Positions 44,786 to 53,853 of a stretch of 64,000 bases of DNA are shown here, in pieces. The first letter of the stretch is position 1, and every line of letters starts with the position of its first letter. The position numbers and the translations under genes are program-made. Source of the stretch: an uncultured Bacteroidales bacterium (lineage in GTDB: Bacteria > Bacteroidota > Bacteroidia > Bacteroidales > Bacteroidaceae); the NCBI GenBank assembly GCA_902802265.1, contig CADCLN010000001.1:140864-204863 (forward strand), read 5' to 3'. The notes beneath the pieces are model-generated. The model worked only from the letters and a program-made list of their open reading frames with translations, was not told the DNA's origin and did not search any database.

Positions 44786-47734
44786 CTATAGGCCCAAAAT
44801 CACACCTTCCTTTTTTATACCATCCATCTTGATGGTGAGAGGTTGAGAGAAGCGGACATGGCGCACATGTTCGCTTTCTTCAACGGCTGGCATGGCACCC
44901 AACAGGGCTTGCTTGTAGATGCCGTCGCCGAGGAAGTCGTTGACGGTGAAGTAACCCACACCAAAGCTGGTGAGGTTCTGGAAGAAGTGCGTACCCTGGC
45001 TGGGTTCGACATGGAAACTTTGCAATCCGGCTTCCACAATGACTTTGGCTGCAGAAATATGAGGCCACTTCACAGGAATGCCCAACCAGGGGTCGCTGCT
45101 GCCCCAACGCCCTGGACCGACCAACACATAGTGGTCGCCACGCTGCAGGAAACCTCGGTTGATATGCTCCACTTCGTCGGCAATCAGTTGGTTGTTGGCC
45201 GCCGAGAAGTTTTCTGTCTTAATATAAACAATGTCCTGCACATCAGTAATGATACCATGCCCGATGGCATTGTGGCTGCGAATCAGGCAGTCTTCATCAG
45301 GAATGAGTCGGATGTCTTCATCAAGCTGAAGCGTATTGTCCACCATCGGACGAATCTGCAACAGATAAAGTTCACCACGCTTGTCGGGATGCAAATCCAC
45401 CGCCAGTTCTATTTCGACAGGACGCGCCATTTCCTCTTGTCCATAACGCAACACTTTCTGCAAAAGTTCTGACAAGGGAATGACACCATGCTGCAAAACT
45501 CCTGCAAAACTGATGATTTTTCGGTTTTTACCCTCATAGAATCCGTCGTAGATGCACTGATCATAGGGGTCAAAAGTGGAGACAATCCACTGCAACGAAC
45601 CGTCGTTTTCAGCATCTCGCACCGTAACCGTCTTGAGATTAAAAGCATCGTTGACTTGGAACTGGACATTCGAAGTGTTCAAAGGTTCCAATGCATAAAA
45701 CTTCGTCTGAGTTTCACGCAGAGCAATCTCCATTTCACTCATTTGCAGAATCTTGTCGGGATGAGCAGGACAAACGCGGAGGGAAAGACCGCCGTCAACA
45801 ATGTATTTGCCCAGTCCAAGAGCCAGCTGAACCACGCCGTCTTCTGCCTTTTCGTCACCAATGGGATAGTAGTTAATGCTGCGGGCCACACCCGAAATGG
45901 CAGGATAAAAGCCGCTGGGATAGTCTTGACCAACCACTTCCTGCAAGATAATCGCCATCTTCTCTTGGTCAATCACATTGGAAGTCGCAACCATATAGTC
46001 CTTCGAAGCACGGTAGAAGACAGAGGCGTAAACACTCTTAATGGCATTCGACAACATTTCAAGCCGCACATATTTATCCTCGACAAAAGGAATCATGTAC
46101 GTGGAATAAATACCGGCAAAAGGCTGATAGTGACTGTCTTCAAGCAACGACGAAGAACGGATGGCCAACGGGGCATGAACCACATCGCTGAAGGACATGA
46201 GGTCGTCAGCCAGATTCTCCGGCAAACGAGCATGAAGGAAATACTGCAAAATTTCCTCATCAGGCATATCACTCAATGCCACTTCATACAGACCATTGTT
46301 TTCCATAAACTGGTCGAAAATATCCGTACAAAGCACCACCGTCTTGGGAATCATCACATGAACATTGGGATAATCGTTCAAATCTGTACGCCGCTTGATG
46401 ATGTTGTCAAGAAAAGCCAAGCCACGTCCCTTGCCCCCCAACGAACCTTCTCCGATGCGGGCAAACTGACTGTAAGCATCGTAGCGGTCACGGTGGAAGA
46501 TGGCTACCACACCTTGGTTTTTCATGCGGCGATAAGTGACGATAGCGTCAAAAATGTACTGACGGTGACGGTCCACATCGCTCAACTTGTCCCATGTTAT
46601 CTTCTTCAGAAACTCCGAAATGGGGAAAAGTGCACGGCTACTGAGCCAACGGCTTACGTTGTTACGCATCAGATGGTATTGCAAAGACTCCGCAGGAATC
46701 TTGAAGATGTTTTCGTGCAATTCCCTCAGATTGTGCACTCTAATCAGTTCACGCATAGAATTGGGGTCACGAAAGACAAAGTCGCCAAAACCGAAATGCT
46801 TCGTCAGCACCTTTTTCAAGTCGTGGTCTATCTTCTTCGAATTTTTGTCAATAAAAGCAGCACGACACTTGTCAGCATACTCCTTACGCCCTGTTTCGTT
46901 GCTGTTCAGCACCAGCGGCACGTATTGATCCACATTGCGGATGGCTTGCAACAATTTGTAGCCAGCCAATTCATCCTTCTCCGTATCCCCATCATGGATG
47001 GGGTAACGGCAATCGCTGATGACACCCAGCACATTGTCGCTGTAGCGGCTATAAAGTTCCCAAGCCTCATCGTAGTTTCGAGCCAACACAATCTTTGGAC
47101 GACCACGCATTCGCAGCATTTCCAACTGAGAGTTCAATGCTTCTGTGGCAAATTCCAAACTCTGTTGCAGCACAAATTTATACAGATAAGGCAGTATGGA
47201 TGAATAATGACGGATGCCATCTTCCACCAGCAAAATCATCTGCACACCTGCTTTCAAGTCGTGGTCCAGATTCATCTTGTCCTCTATCAACTTGATGATA
47301 CTCAGCAGTAAGTCAGTATTTCCCAGCCAACAGAATACATATTCAAACGCACTCAAATCCTCGTTTTGCATTCGCTTAGTAATGCCGTGAGAGAAAGGTG
47401 TCAGCACCACAATGGGAATGTTTGGCAATTGTGTCTTCACATCTCGGGCAATGTCAAACACATCGTTGTTGTCCGTTCCTGGCATACAGATGATGAGGTT
47501 GAAAGCATATTGCTCCAGCAGATTCTTTACATCTTCCTGTCGCGAGGCACGAAAGAAGCGCGGCGGATAGCGTAAGCCCAACTTGGCATATTCATCAAAA
47601 ATCTTTTCATCCACACGTCCATCGTCCTCCAGCATGAAGGCATCGTATGGGTTAGCTATAATCAGCACGTTGAAGATGCGCCGCTGCATCAGGTCAACAA
47701 AGCTGGTGTCTCGCAGTTGTAGGTTGGTTGTCAT
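44786..47734 (-). CDS. Fusion of two receiver-like domains to a PEP/pyruvate-binding (PPDK_N) domain
   Basis: A 982-residue cytoplasmic protein. Residues about 15-160 and 165-330 look like two response-regulator-type alpha/beta domains (FNVLIIANPYDAF and MILLVEDGIRHYSS), the second with the acidic VED. The C-terminal two thirds resemble the ATP/pyruvate-binding domain of pyruvate phosphate dikinase (GEGSLGGKGRGLAF, LAIRSSSLLEDSHYQPFAGIY, and a WGSSDPWLGIPV segment). The phosphohistidine and PEP-binding domains of true PEP synthases are absent. Similar proteins are widespread in Bacteroidota, with no proven function. It is last in a nadK-ABC-flippase-like operon. Confidence 0.8.
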   Translation of the reverse strand: MTTNLQLRDTSFVDLMQRRIFNVLIIANPYDAFMLEDDGRVDEKIFDEYAKLGLRYPPRFFRASRQEDVKNLLEQYAFNLIICMPGTDNNDVFDIARDVKTQLPNIPIVVLTPFSHGITKRMQNEDLSAFEYVFCWLGNTDLLLSIIKLIEDKMNLDHDLKAGVQMILLVEDGIRHYSSILPYLYKFVLQQSLEFATEALNSQLEMLRMRGRPKIVLARNYDEAWELYSRYSDNVLGVISDCRYPIHDGDTEKDELAGYKLLQAIRNVDQYVPLVLNSNETGRKEYADKCRAAFIDKNSKKIDHDLKKVLTKHFGFGDFVFRDPNSMRELIRVHNLRELHENIFKIPAESLQYHLMRNNVSRWLSSRALFPISEFLKKITWDKLSDVDRHRQYIFDAIVTYRRMKNQGVVAIFHRDRYDAYSQFARIGEGSLGGKGRGLAFLDNIIKRRTDLNDYPNVHVMIPKTVVLCTDIFDQFMENNGLYEVALSDMPDEEILQYFLHARLPENLADDLMSFSDVVHAPLAIRSSSLLEDSHYQPFAGIYSTYMIPFVEDKYVRLEMLSNAIKSVYASVFYRASKDYMVATSNVIDQEKMAIILQEVVGQDYPSGFYPAISGVARSINYYPIGDEKAEDGVVQLALGLGKYIVDGGLSLRVCPAHPDKILQMSEMEIALRETQTKFYALEPLNTSNVQFQVNDAFNLKTVTVRDAENDGSLQWIVSTFDPYDQCIYDGFYEGKNRKIISFAGVLQHGVIPLSELLQKVLRYGQEEMARPVEIELAVDLHPDKRGELYLLQIRPMVDNTLQLDEDIRLIPDEDCLIRSHNAIGHGIITDVQDIVYIKTENFSAANNQLIADEVEHINRGFLQRGDHYVLVGPGRWGSSDPWLGIPVKWPHISAAKVIVEAGLQSFHVEPSQGTHFFQNLTSFGVGYFTVNDFLGDGIYKQALLGAMPAVEESEHVRHVRFSQPLTIKMDGIKKEGVILGL

Positions 47735-47744
47735 ATATTTATTG

Positions 47745-48773
47745 TTATTTTTCTTTTTTACAAAAATCCACTTTCATCAGCCCCAGCCCAATGGCCGCCC
47801 AGAAGATTTCCCTCACTCGGCAGATGATGGAGATGAACAAGCCCAGTCCGCTGGTCATGCCAAGCTGACTGACAGACAAGGCAAAACCACCTTCACGTCC
47901 GCCCAACTGTAGGGGCAGAAAACCTAAGATATTGGCAAATAGAGATGTAAAACTAAGAATCAAGAAAGATTTGCAAAAAACAAGAAGTGAAGACTCATCG
48001 TTCACACCAAAGAGTATCAGCATGAACATAATTTCAAAACTCTGGCAAATGCGCCCCACATACTCTATCAGCAGACTCTTATAGAACGTCCACCGTTCCT
48101 GGCTGTGCAGCTCAGCTATCTGACGGTCAATCTTCACAAGATCCTCATGATGCGCTTCCTCAAAATTTCTGCCCCAACGTTTCAAACCTGGAAGTTTGCT
48201 GACGAAATGTATCAGCCTCACCACCATTCCGTTCTTATACCCCTTGACAAACAGATAAATACCGCCACTGCAAAACAGCGTCATCAGCAGTAGCACAATG
48301 CCTGTACCCACATTCATCGGCAGCAAACCCATACAAGCCAGCAACACATAAAGCACCACACTGGTCGTCCAGAAACAAAAGTGTGCAAACACATGCATCA
48401 TGGCAAACAGCACCACCGACGAAGTAGCCCGCTGCACCCCTACATGTTTCGTCATCTCCATGATTTTATACGGCTCACCGCCCAGCAATCCAATCGGCGT
48501 AGTATAATTCAGAGCAAAGCCCGACACCGTGAGTTTCAGCAGATAAGCATAACTCACAGGGCACGGTCCACTCCCCTTCACAATCACCATCCAAGCCCAG
48601 GCATTCAGCATATAAAGCACACCCCACAACGCCAAAATAGCCACCAGCCAATAGCCTGCCTGCTGAATATAGCCCCAAAGCTCCACAAAACTCACATTGA
48701 ACGTGAAGCACATCATGACCACAGCCACAATGCCAATCACGAAGAAAATATTTTTCACCTTACGCTGCGTCAT
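47745..48773 (-). CDS. Lysylphosphatidylglycerol synthase-type/flippase-like integral membrane protein
   Basis: A 342-residue inner-membrane protein with about eight hydrophobic segments of the UPF0104 (LPG_synthase_TM) family. Conserved elements are TPIGLLGGEPYKIMEM (about 93-108) and LGFLPLQLGGREGGFAL (about 286-302). Family members are membrane parts of MprF or lipid/glycolipid flippase-like proteins; no aminoacyl-transferase domain is present. It overlaps the ABC exporter gene by 4 bases and precedes the PPDK_N fusion by 10 bases. Confidence 0.85.
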   Translation of the reverse strand: MTQRKVKNIFFVIGIVAVVMMCFTFNVSFVELWGYIQQAGYWLVAILALWGVLYMLNAWAWMVIVKGSGPCPVSYAYLLKLTVSGFALNYTTPIGLLGGEPYKIMEMTKHVGVQRATSSVVLFAMMHVFAHFCFWTTSVVLYVLLACMGLLPMNVGTGIVLLLMTLFCSGGIYLFVKGYKNGMVVRLIHFVSKLPGLKRWGRNFEEAHHEDLVKIDRQIAELHSQERWTFYKSLLIEYVGRICQSFEIMFMLILFGVNDESSLLVFCKSFLILSFTSLFANILGFLPLQLGGREGGFALSVSQLGMTSGLGLFISIICRVREIFWAAIGLGLMKVDFCKKEK

Positions 48774-50473
48774 GACTGCTCATTTCTTGACAAAACAAGG
48801 GTTTGGGTTGTAAAATCCTTCACGGCCAGTCGGTGAGTGACAAAAAGGATGGTGCTGTCTGCAAAATGCTCCTTCAGGTTCTTCAGCAATTCATTCTCGG
48901 TATCCATGTCGAGCGCAGACGTAGCCTCGTCGAGCAGCAGCACCTTGCAAGGACGCAGCAGGGCACGGGCGATGGCAATGCGTTGCGCCTGTCCCTCGCT
49001 CAGTCCGCCACCCTGCTCGCTGCACACCGTGTCCAGTCCCTGTGGCAACTGGAACACAAAATCGGCCATTGCCAGCCGCAGAGCCTCGGCAATCTGATCG
49101 TCTGTTGCCTCAGGATTGCCCAACAACAGATTTTCGCGGATAGTACCCGAAAACAGCGTGTTGCCCTGAGGAATATAAGAAAAATTGACGCGAGTGGCAG
49201 CAGACAGTCTGTGAGCTTCACCGCCCTCATCAGCGTAAATCTCGGCACTACCCTCCGTCGGTTCAATCAAAGCCAAAATCATGCGAATCAGCGTCGTCTT
49301 CCCAGCTCCCGTCTCGCCGAAGATGGCCGTAAACGTACCAGGACGGAAGTCGTAGCTGAAGTCCTTCATCACCATGCGGCCGCTGCGCCCCGCTTCAGCT
49401 CCATACCTGAAACTGACATGCTCAAAGCGCAACCCCACACGACCTGGCATCGGCACAGGCTCTTCCTCTGCCTCCAGCGGCAACTCTTCCAGCTCCATCA
49501 GGCGCTCAGCACTGGTCATCGAATTGACAAACATGGGCAACAGCCGAGCCATGTCGAGCATGGGACGCTGAATGCGGTTAATCAGCTGCGTGAAGGCTAT
49601 CAGCACACCCACCGTAATCAGTCCGCCCTGCAATTGAAACAGTCCCCACACCAGAGCTACCAGATAAGCCCCTGCAAAGCCGATGTTCACCAGCGACTTC
49701 GACAGGATGCTGAACTTGGCACGGCTCTTTATCTGACTGCGCAACACACCTTGACGCTGCTCCAGCCTGCTCACCATCGATCCTGTCCGCTCCAGCGTCT
49801 TGATGACCATCTTGTGCTGCACACTCTCCTGAATGATAGCTTGAATCGCTGAGTTGCTATCCTTGATATGCCTGACGATGCGGCGCATCCTGCGAAAATA
49901 AATACGCGAGAGCACAACAAACAGCGGCGAAACCACCACAAGGATAATGGCAAGCGTGCTGTCCATCACATAGAGATAGACAAACGAAGCCAGGAACTGC
50001 ACCACGACAATCAATGTCGAAGGCACCACTTCAGTCATCAGCCCCACGATGTCGTTCACGTCGCTAAACAATCTGTTCAGCACATCTCCCGTGTGGTACT
50101 TTTCGATGCCGCTCCACTGCCCCTGCAGCAGCCGACGGAAAAACCCCTGCTGCATCGTGTTCTGCGCCTTGACGCCCAGCACCGCTTCAATCCATGTCGA
50201 AGCGATGTGCAGCAGCATCTCCGCCAGGAACACCCCTCCCAGCAGCACAGCCATCCAGCCAATGCTGCCGCTGCGGGCACCCGTCGCGATGTCGGTCAGT
50301 TTGCGGATGGTATCCACCCCCAACAGACCCATACCCACCATCACCAAACCTATCAGCGCATTCAGCACAGCCTGAACACGACACCCCTCGTGGTGACTCC
50401 ATAGCCACCTCACAATGGTTCCCGTCGAATATTTTGTCTTTCTATTTACTATGTACCATTTACCATGTACCAT
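48770..50473 (-). CDS. ABC exporter, fused membrane and ATPase domains
   Basis: A half-size exporter of up to 567 residues: six membrane helices (about 30-310) and an ATPase domain with Walker A GETGAGKTTL, signature LSEGQAQR, Walker B VLLLDEATSALD and the H-loop His in FVTHRLA. It would export a lipid, peptide or drug as a dimer. The ATG at 50473 lies inside a heptamer repeat tract, so the first dozen residues (MVHGKWYIVNRK) are repeat-encoded; a GTG 19 codons later is an alternative start. The gene is coupled to the flippase-like gene by overlap. Confidence 0.9.
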   Translation of the reverse strand: MVHGKWYIVNRKTKYSTGTIVRWLWSHHEGCRVQAVLNALIGLVMVGMGLLGVDTIRKLTDIATGARSGSIGWMAVLLGGVFLAEMLLHIASTWIEAVLGVKAQNTMQQGFFRRLLQGQWSGIEKYHTGDVLNRLFSDVNDIVGLMTEVVPSTLIVVVQFLASFVYLYVMDSTLAIILVVVSPLFVVLSRIYFRRMRRIVRHIKDSNSAIQAIIQESVQHKMVIKTLERTGSMVSRLEQRQGVLRSQIKSRAKFSILSKSLVNIGFAGAYLVALVWGLFQLQGGLITVGVLIAFTQLINRIQRPMLDMARLLPMFVNSMTSAERLMELEELPLEAEEEPVPMPGRVGLRFEHVSFRYGAEAGRSGRMVMKDFSYDFRPGTFTAIFGETGAGKTTLIRMILALIEPTEGSAEIYADEGGEAHRLSAATRVNFSYIPQGNTLFSGTIRENLLLGNPEATDDQIAEALRLAMADFVFQLPQGLDTVCSEQGGGLSEGQAQRIAIARALLRPCKVLLLDEATSALDMDTENELLKNLKEHFADSTILFVTHRLAVKDFTTQTLVLSRNEQS

Positions 50474-50532
50474 GTACCATTTCCTTTCTCCCCCATAGAG
50501 TCCTCCCCCTAGAGGGGGAGTTAGAGGGGGTC
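50446..50532 (-). repeat. Composite intergenic repeat, copy 4 (nadK/ABC exporter)
   Basis: On the minus strand: CAGACCCCCTCTAACTC, the CTAGGGGG palindrome (50532-50502), a short linker with a second GGGGGAG, then heptamers of the TGGTACA/TGGTAAA type (50482-50446). The tract includes the annotated start codon of the exporter and ATGs in all three frames, spaced 7 bases apart. Confidence 0.85.
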
Positions 50533-50539
50533 TGTTCTC

Positions 50540-51424
50540 CTACCCTCTTCTATCTGCGCCCCACATCATCTTTCTGCGAAGCGTGGCATAGAAACTCTGC
50601 CCAGGCTTCGTCAGCACATTCACCACATACGGAGCCTTGCGGATGTGCAGATGGATATTGTCAGGATAGCTCTGGCTGCGACCGTCGAGCGCCACCAGGA
50701 AACTGCCGCTGCGGCTCTCTACACGCAACGAAATCTCGCTGCTGTCCTGCAACACGATGGGGCGCATGTTCAGCGAATGTGGAGCCACGGGCGTGAGACA
50801 AATCGTGTCCGACTGCGGCACCATGATGGGTCCGCCCACACTCAGCGAATAAGCCGTGCTGCCCGTCGGCGTGCTCACAATCAAGCCGTCTGCCTGGTAC
50901 GTCGTCAGGTGCTCACCGTCGATATCAGTATGAATCGTAATCATCGACGAAATGTCATGCTTCAGGATGGCAATCTCGTTCAGCGCAAACGGATAGCCCT
51001 GCAACGCCAGTTCGTCGCACGACAGCCCAATCACGTTGTGAGCCTCCACCCCATAGTGGCCGTTGTAGATGTCATCGATGACAGCCTCCATCTTGTTCGG
51101 AGAAAAACTCGCCAGGAATCCCAGCCGCCCCGTATTGAAGCCCACGATGGGTATCTGCTTGTCTGCCACACGGCTTGCCACGTCCAGAAAAGTGCCGTCT
51201 CCACCCATGCAGATGGCATAATCCGCCGTAAAGTCACCGTCGGTCACCACCTCGCAACGGGGCACGGCAATCTGCAGCGTATCGCGCAGAAAAGCATGGA
51301 ACTGATCCGTCATGACGATGTCAGCTCCGCGCTGCTGACAAATAGCCAGGAACTTCTGCACCGCAGCCGCTTTCCGCTCCTGATACACATTCCCAAACAG
51401 GGCAAACTTCAGTTTCTTATCCAT
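50540..51424 (-). CDS. nadK: NAD kinase
   Basis: NadK makes NADP from NAD and ATP in the cytoplasm. The 294-residue length is normal. GGDGTFLD (about 74-81) is the family signature with the catalytic Asp, NTGRLGFLASF follows, and STPTGSTAYSLSVGGPI (about 185-200) binds NAD. It is the first gene of a four-gene minus-strand set and has a consensus promoter. Confidence 0.96.
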   Translation of the reverse strand: MDKKLKFALFGNVYQERKAAAVQKFLAICQQRGADIVMTDQFHAFLRDTLQIAVPRCEVVTDGDFTADYAICMGGDGTFLDVASRVADKQIPIVGFNTGRLGFLASFSPNKMEAVIDDIYNGHYGVEAHNVIGLSCDELALQGYPFALNEIAILKHDISSMITIHTDIDGEHLTTYQADGLIVSTPTGSTAYSLSVGGPIMVPQSDTICLTPVAPHSLNMRPIVLQDSSEISLRVESRSGSFLVALDGRSQSYPDNIHLHIRKAPYVVNVLTKPGQSFYATLRRKMMWGADRRG

Positions 51425-51444
51425 ATCTCAAAACTTTTTGGCTG

Positions 51445-51475
51445 CAAAGATACAGGTTTTTTGCTGAACCACAAA
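51445..51475 (-). promoter_or_regulatory. Promoter of nadK
   Basis: On the minus strand TTTG (51475-51472), 19-bp spacer and TATCTTTG (51452-51445), 20 bases before the start codon. Confidence 0.8.
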
Positions 51476-51625
51476 CAGCAAGAGGCGGAATTTTGTAAAA
51501 TCATTTTGCTGTTTCAGAATATTTTCATAAAAAAAATTCTTTATTCTTCATTCTTTATTTTTTCCCACCTTTGCGCCCGAAACATTACCCAACTTTCACA
51601 ATTTGAACCCAAAAGGCACATAAAC

Positions 51626-53349
51626 ATGACACACCTCAGAACCCTCCTCTGCGCCCTCGCAGGGACGGCACAGGGACGGCACAGGCCGAGACCATCACCA
51701 GAACCTACCTCTTCAGCGGCCACATGGAAGGCAGCACGTGCGAAGGCTACTTCTACGAGGAAACCACGCCAGGCACGCACTACAGCAGTTCGCCTGCGAC
51801 GTGGACCTACAACTTCACCAGCAGACTCAACTTTACCCTGGCCGATGGCATCAGTCTTACCCTTGCCAGCTCCACCAGCCAAATCTCTGCCCAATCCAAC
51901 GTACTCGGCGGGGAGGGGAACGTCACGCTCACCCTGAACGGCGGCTCGACCTACTACATCTGGCACGTCACGGTGTACGGCAAGAACGGCAATTTGCTCT
52001 TCGACGAGACCAACAGGGACGACACCAATGCGGAGAACACCCGCGTATTCAGCTGGGGACCTATCGATGCCAGCAGCAATGGCATCGCCGTGGGAAAGAT
52101 AGTCATCACCTACTCCGAGCAAGACATCTACCTCATCGACGAATCCTCCACCACCATCAGTGGCGTGGATGATGTATATGACTATACCGGCTCGCAAATA
52201 TCCCCCGAACCCGAAGTGGTCATGGGCGGCACGACGCTGACCGAGAACGTACACTACACCGTCTCTTACGCCGACAATGTTGCCGTTGGCAGGGCCACCC
52301 TCGTCGTTACGGGCATAAGCCCCTACCACGGCAGCATCTCACAAACCTACTTCATCAGCGACGGAACTACGGAGACGGCGGATTCGGCGGATACAACGGG
52401 AGAGATGGCTCGATCGAAAGGGGCATCAATGGTACGGTAACCTGCACAGCCGCTGACCACATTATCCAGGATAGCAGCGACAACACTACCTGGTACAACC
52501 TGGCCTCGGGCAGCACCAGCAACAAACAATACGTGCGGGTGATTGAGACCACACACCTCACCCTCTACGACAACGCCGACAACACGGCGGCCATCCAGTC
52601 TGCTGCAGGCGACGGTATCTCGTACACGGTGACTCTCAGCGGCCGCACGTTCTACAAGGACGGGCGCATGGAACACGATCTGCCTGCCGTTTGACGTGAC
52701 TCTCGCCAACAGCCCGCTCGCCAGCGACGGTGTGGATGTCCGCGAGCTTACTGGCTCCAGCTTCGACAGCAGCACCGGCACCCTTACACTCTCTTTCACA
52801 GAAGGGAGGTTAGTTTACATCACTAGTTTAGGTGTAAATATGGAATGTAGCGACATCACAACCATCGAAGCTGGCAAGCCCTATCTCATCCGCTGGGGAA
52901 CGCCCGAGGTACACTCCTCTTCCGACCTCGTGGATCCCGTCTTCACAAATGTGGCTATCAAGAGCGGCACCACCAACACCGTGACCGACTACGTGGACTT
53001 CATAGGCACCTTCTCGCCCACAACCCTCACAGGCGGCAACACCAGCGTGCTCTACCTTGCCAGCGACAACAAGCTCTACTACCCAAGCGCCGACGTAAAC
53101 ATCAAGTGCCACCGCGCCTACTTCCAGCTCAAGGGCATCGCCGCCGGCGACTCCGAACAGGGCAACGCAAAGATACGCGAGTTCCAGCTGATTTTTGGCG
53201 AAAACACCAACAGCCTCACCCCCATCCCCTCTTCGACGAGAGAGAAACAAGATGATGCGTGGTACGACCTCTACGGCAGAAAAATGGTCAACGGACATTT
53301 GCCTTGCGGCATCTACATCCACAACGGCAAGAAAGTCGTGATTAAGTGA
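51626..53349 (+). pseudogene. Frameshifted secreted surface protein
   Basis: Four blocks in changing frames add up to one exported protein of about 570 residues. They are a signal peptide from ATG 51626 (MTHLRTLLCALAGTAQ), a block from about 51690 (TYLFSGHMEGSTCEGYFYEE) to 52370, a second from 52370 (YGDGGFGGYNGRDGSIERGI) to 52665, and a third (WNTICLPFDVTLANSPLASD) to the stop at 53349. The end WYDLYGRKMVNG...GIYIHNGKKVVIK is a common C-terminal pattern of Prevotella exported proteins. Lesions: an 11-bp duplication at 51663-51684, loss of one base near 52367, and gain of one base near 52665. The function is unknown. Confidence 0.8.
51663..51684 (+). repeat. 11-bp tandem duplication in the signal-peptide region
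   Basis: GGACGGCACAG occurs twice in a row. Removing one copy restores the frame LAGTAQAETITRTYLFSG across the expected signal-peptide cleavage site. Confidence 0.85.
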
Positions 53350-53433
53350 GAAATACTTAACCTTCCCTTTCTATTGCTGCTGCACTCAAGCACATATTTT
53401 ACATTTATTTCGTATCCAAAGTTCAAGACTGGG
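53350..53433. other. Gap after the frameshifted protein
   Basis: Nothing was recognised in this first part of the 504-base gap; the remainder holds a repeat array, a possible small transcript and the DUF4153 promoter. Confidence 0.4.
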
Positions 53434-53626
53434 CACTTGTCAATTCAAAACACAGCTGTTGAATATTCAAAACTTCACTCCTGTTCAATCGGTATTGATC
53501 CACCATGAATTCTAAACTTAATGACTGTGTGCTCTAAACTTAAAACAACGCCGCTGTTTTCAGAAACAACGGCGTTGTTTTTATAAACATCGGGCTTGTT
53601 TCTGAAAACATCGGCGTTGTTTTAAC
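53434..53626 (+). repeat. Composite 22-bp then 21-bp phased tandem array, family 2 copy D
   Basis: Five 22-base units (starts 53434, 53456, 53478, 53500, 53522) begin with CACTTGTCAATTCAAAAC, CTGTTGAATATTCAAAAC, CTCCTGTTCAATCGG, CCACCATGAATTCTAAAC and TGACTGTGTGCTCTAAAC. They run straight into four 21-base units (53543, 53564, 53585, 53606) of the form AAACAWCGGCGTTGTTTT. The first units match copies A-C; the 21-base units are seen only here. Confidence 0.8.
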
Positions 53627-53724
53627 TTTGTATCGCAGTCACACAAACTTTTTTCCTGTGACTGCACGAAAAAAGAATCGTCATGCGGCAGATTGATATT
53701 CCTGTCAGACCGTTATGGAAATAA
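53623..53724 (+). other. Possible small transcript with hairpin and 13-codon ORF
   Basis: A TAACTTTG box (53623-53630) at the end of the array is followed by a perfect 9-bp hairpin (GCAGTCACA 53635-53643 / TGTGACTGC 53657-53665). A 13-codon frame MRQIDIPVRPLWK follows (53683-53724). The words CAGATTGATATTCCTGTCAG here and CAGATTGATATTTCTGTCAG at the 3' end of the GH2 remnant (about 44758-44777) differ by one base, so this may be a copied gene end. Confidence 0.3.
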
Positions 53725-53785
53725 GAACATCCGCCAGCGAAAACGAAAAAAATGTGGGCAGAAACAGTTTTTTTTCATATTTTTC

Positions 53786-53827
53786 GGATATCGGATACAG
53801 GATATCGGATTTTTCTTCGTACTTTTG
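53786..53827 (+). promoter_or_regulatory. Direct repeat and -7 box upstream of the DUF4153 gene
   Basis: GGATATCGGAT occurs at 53786-53796 and 53800-53810 (14-base period), directly upstream of TACTTTTG (53820-53827), 26 bases before the start codon. The repeats occupy the usual -33 region and could be activator sites. Confidence 0.45.
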
Positions 53828-53853
53828 CACACGAATCAACTCTCTTTTAATCC

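Noticed and set aside
50645-51937. 430-codon plus-strand frame opposite nadK
   Set aside because: Most of it is antisense to nadK, which is certain; only its last part touches the signal-peptide region of the pseudogene at 51626.
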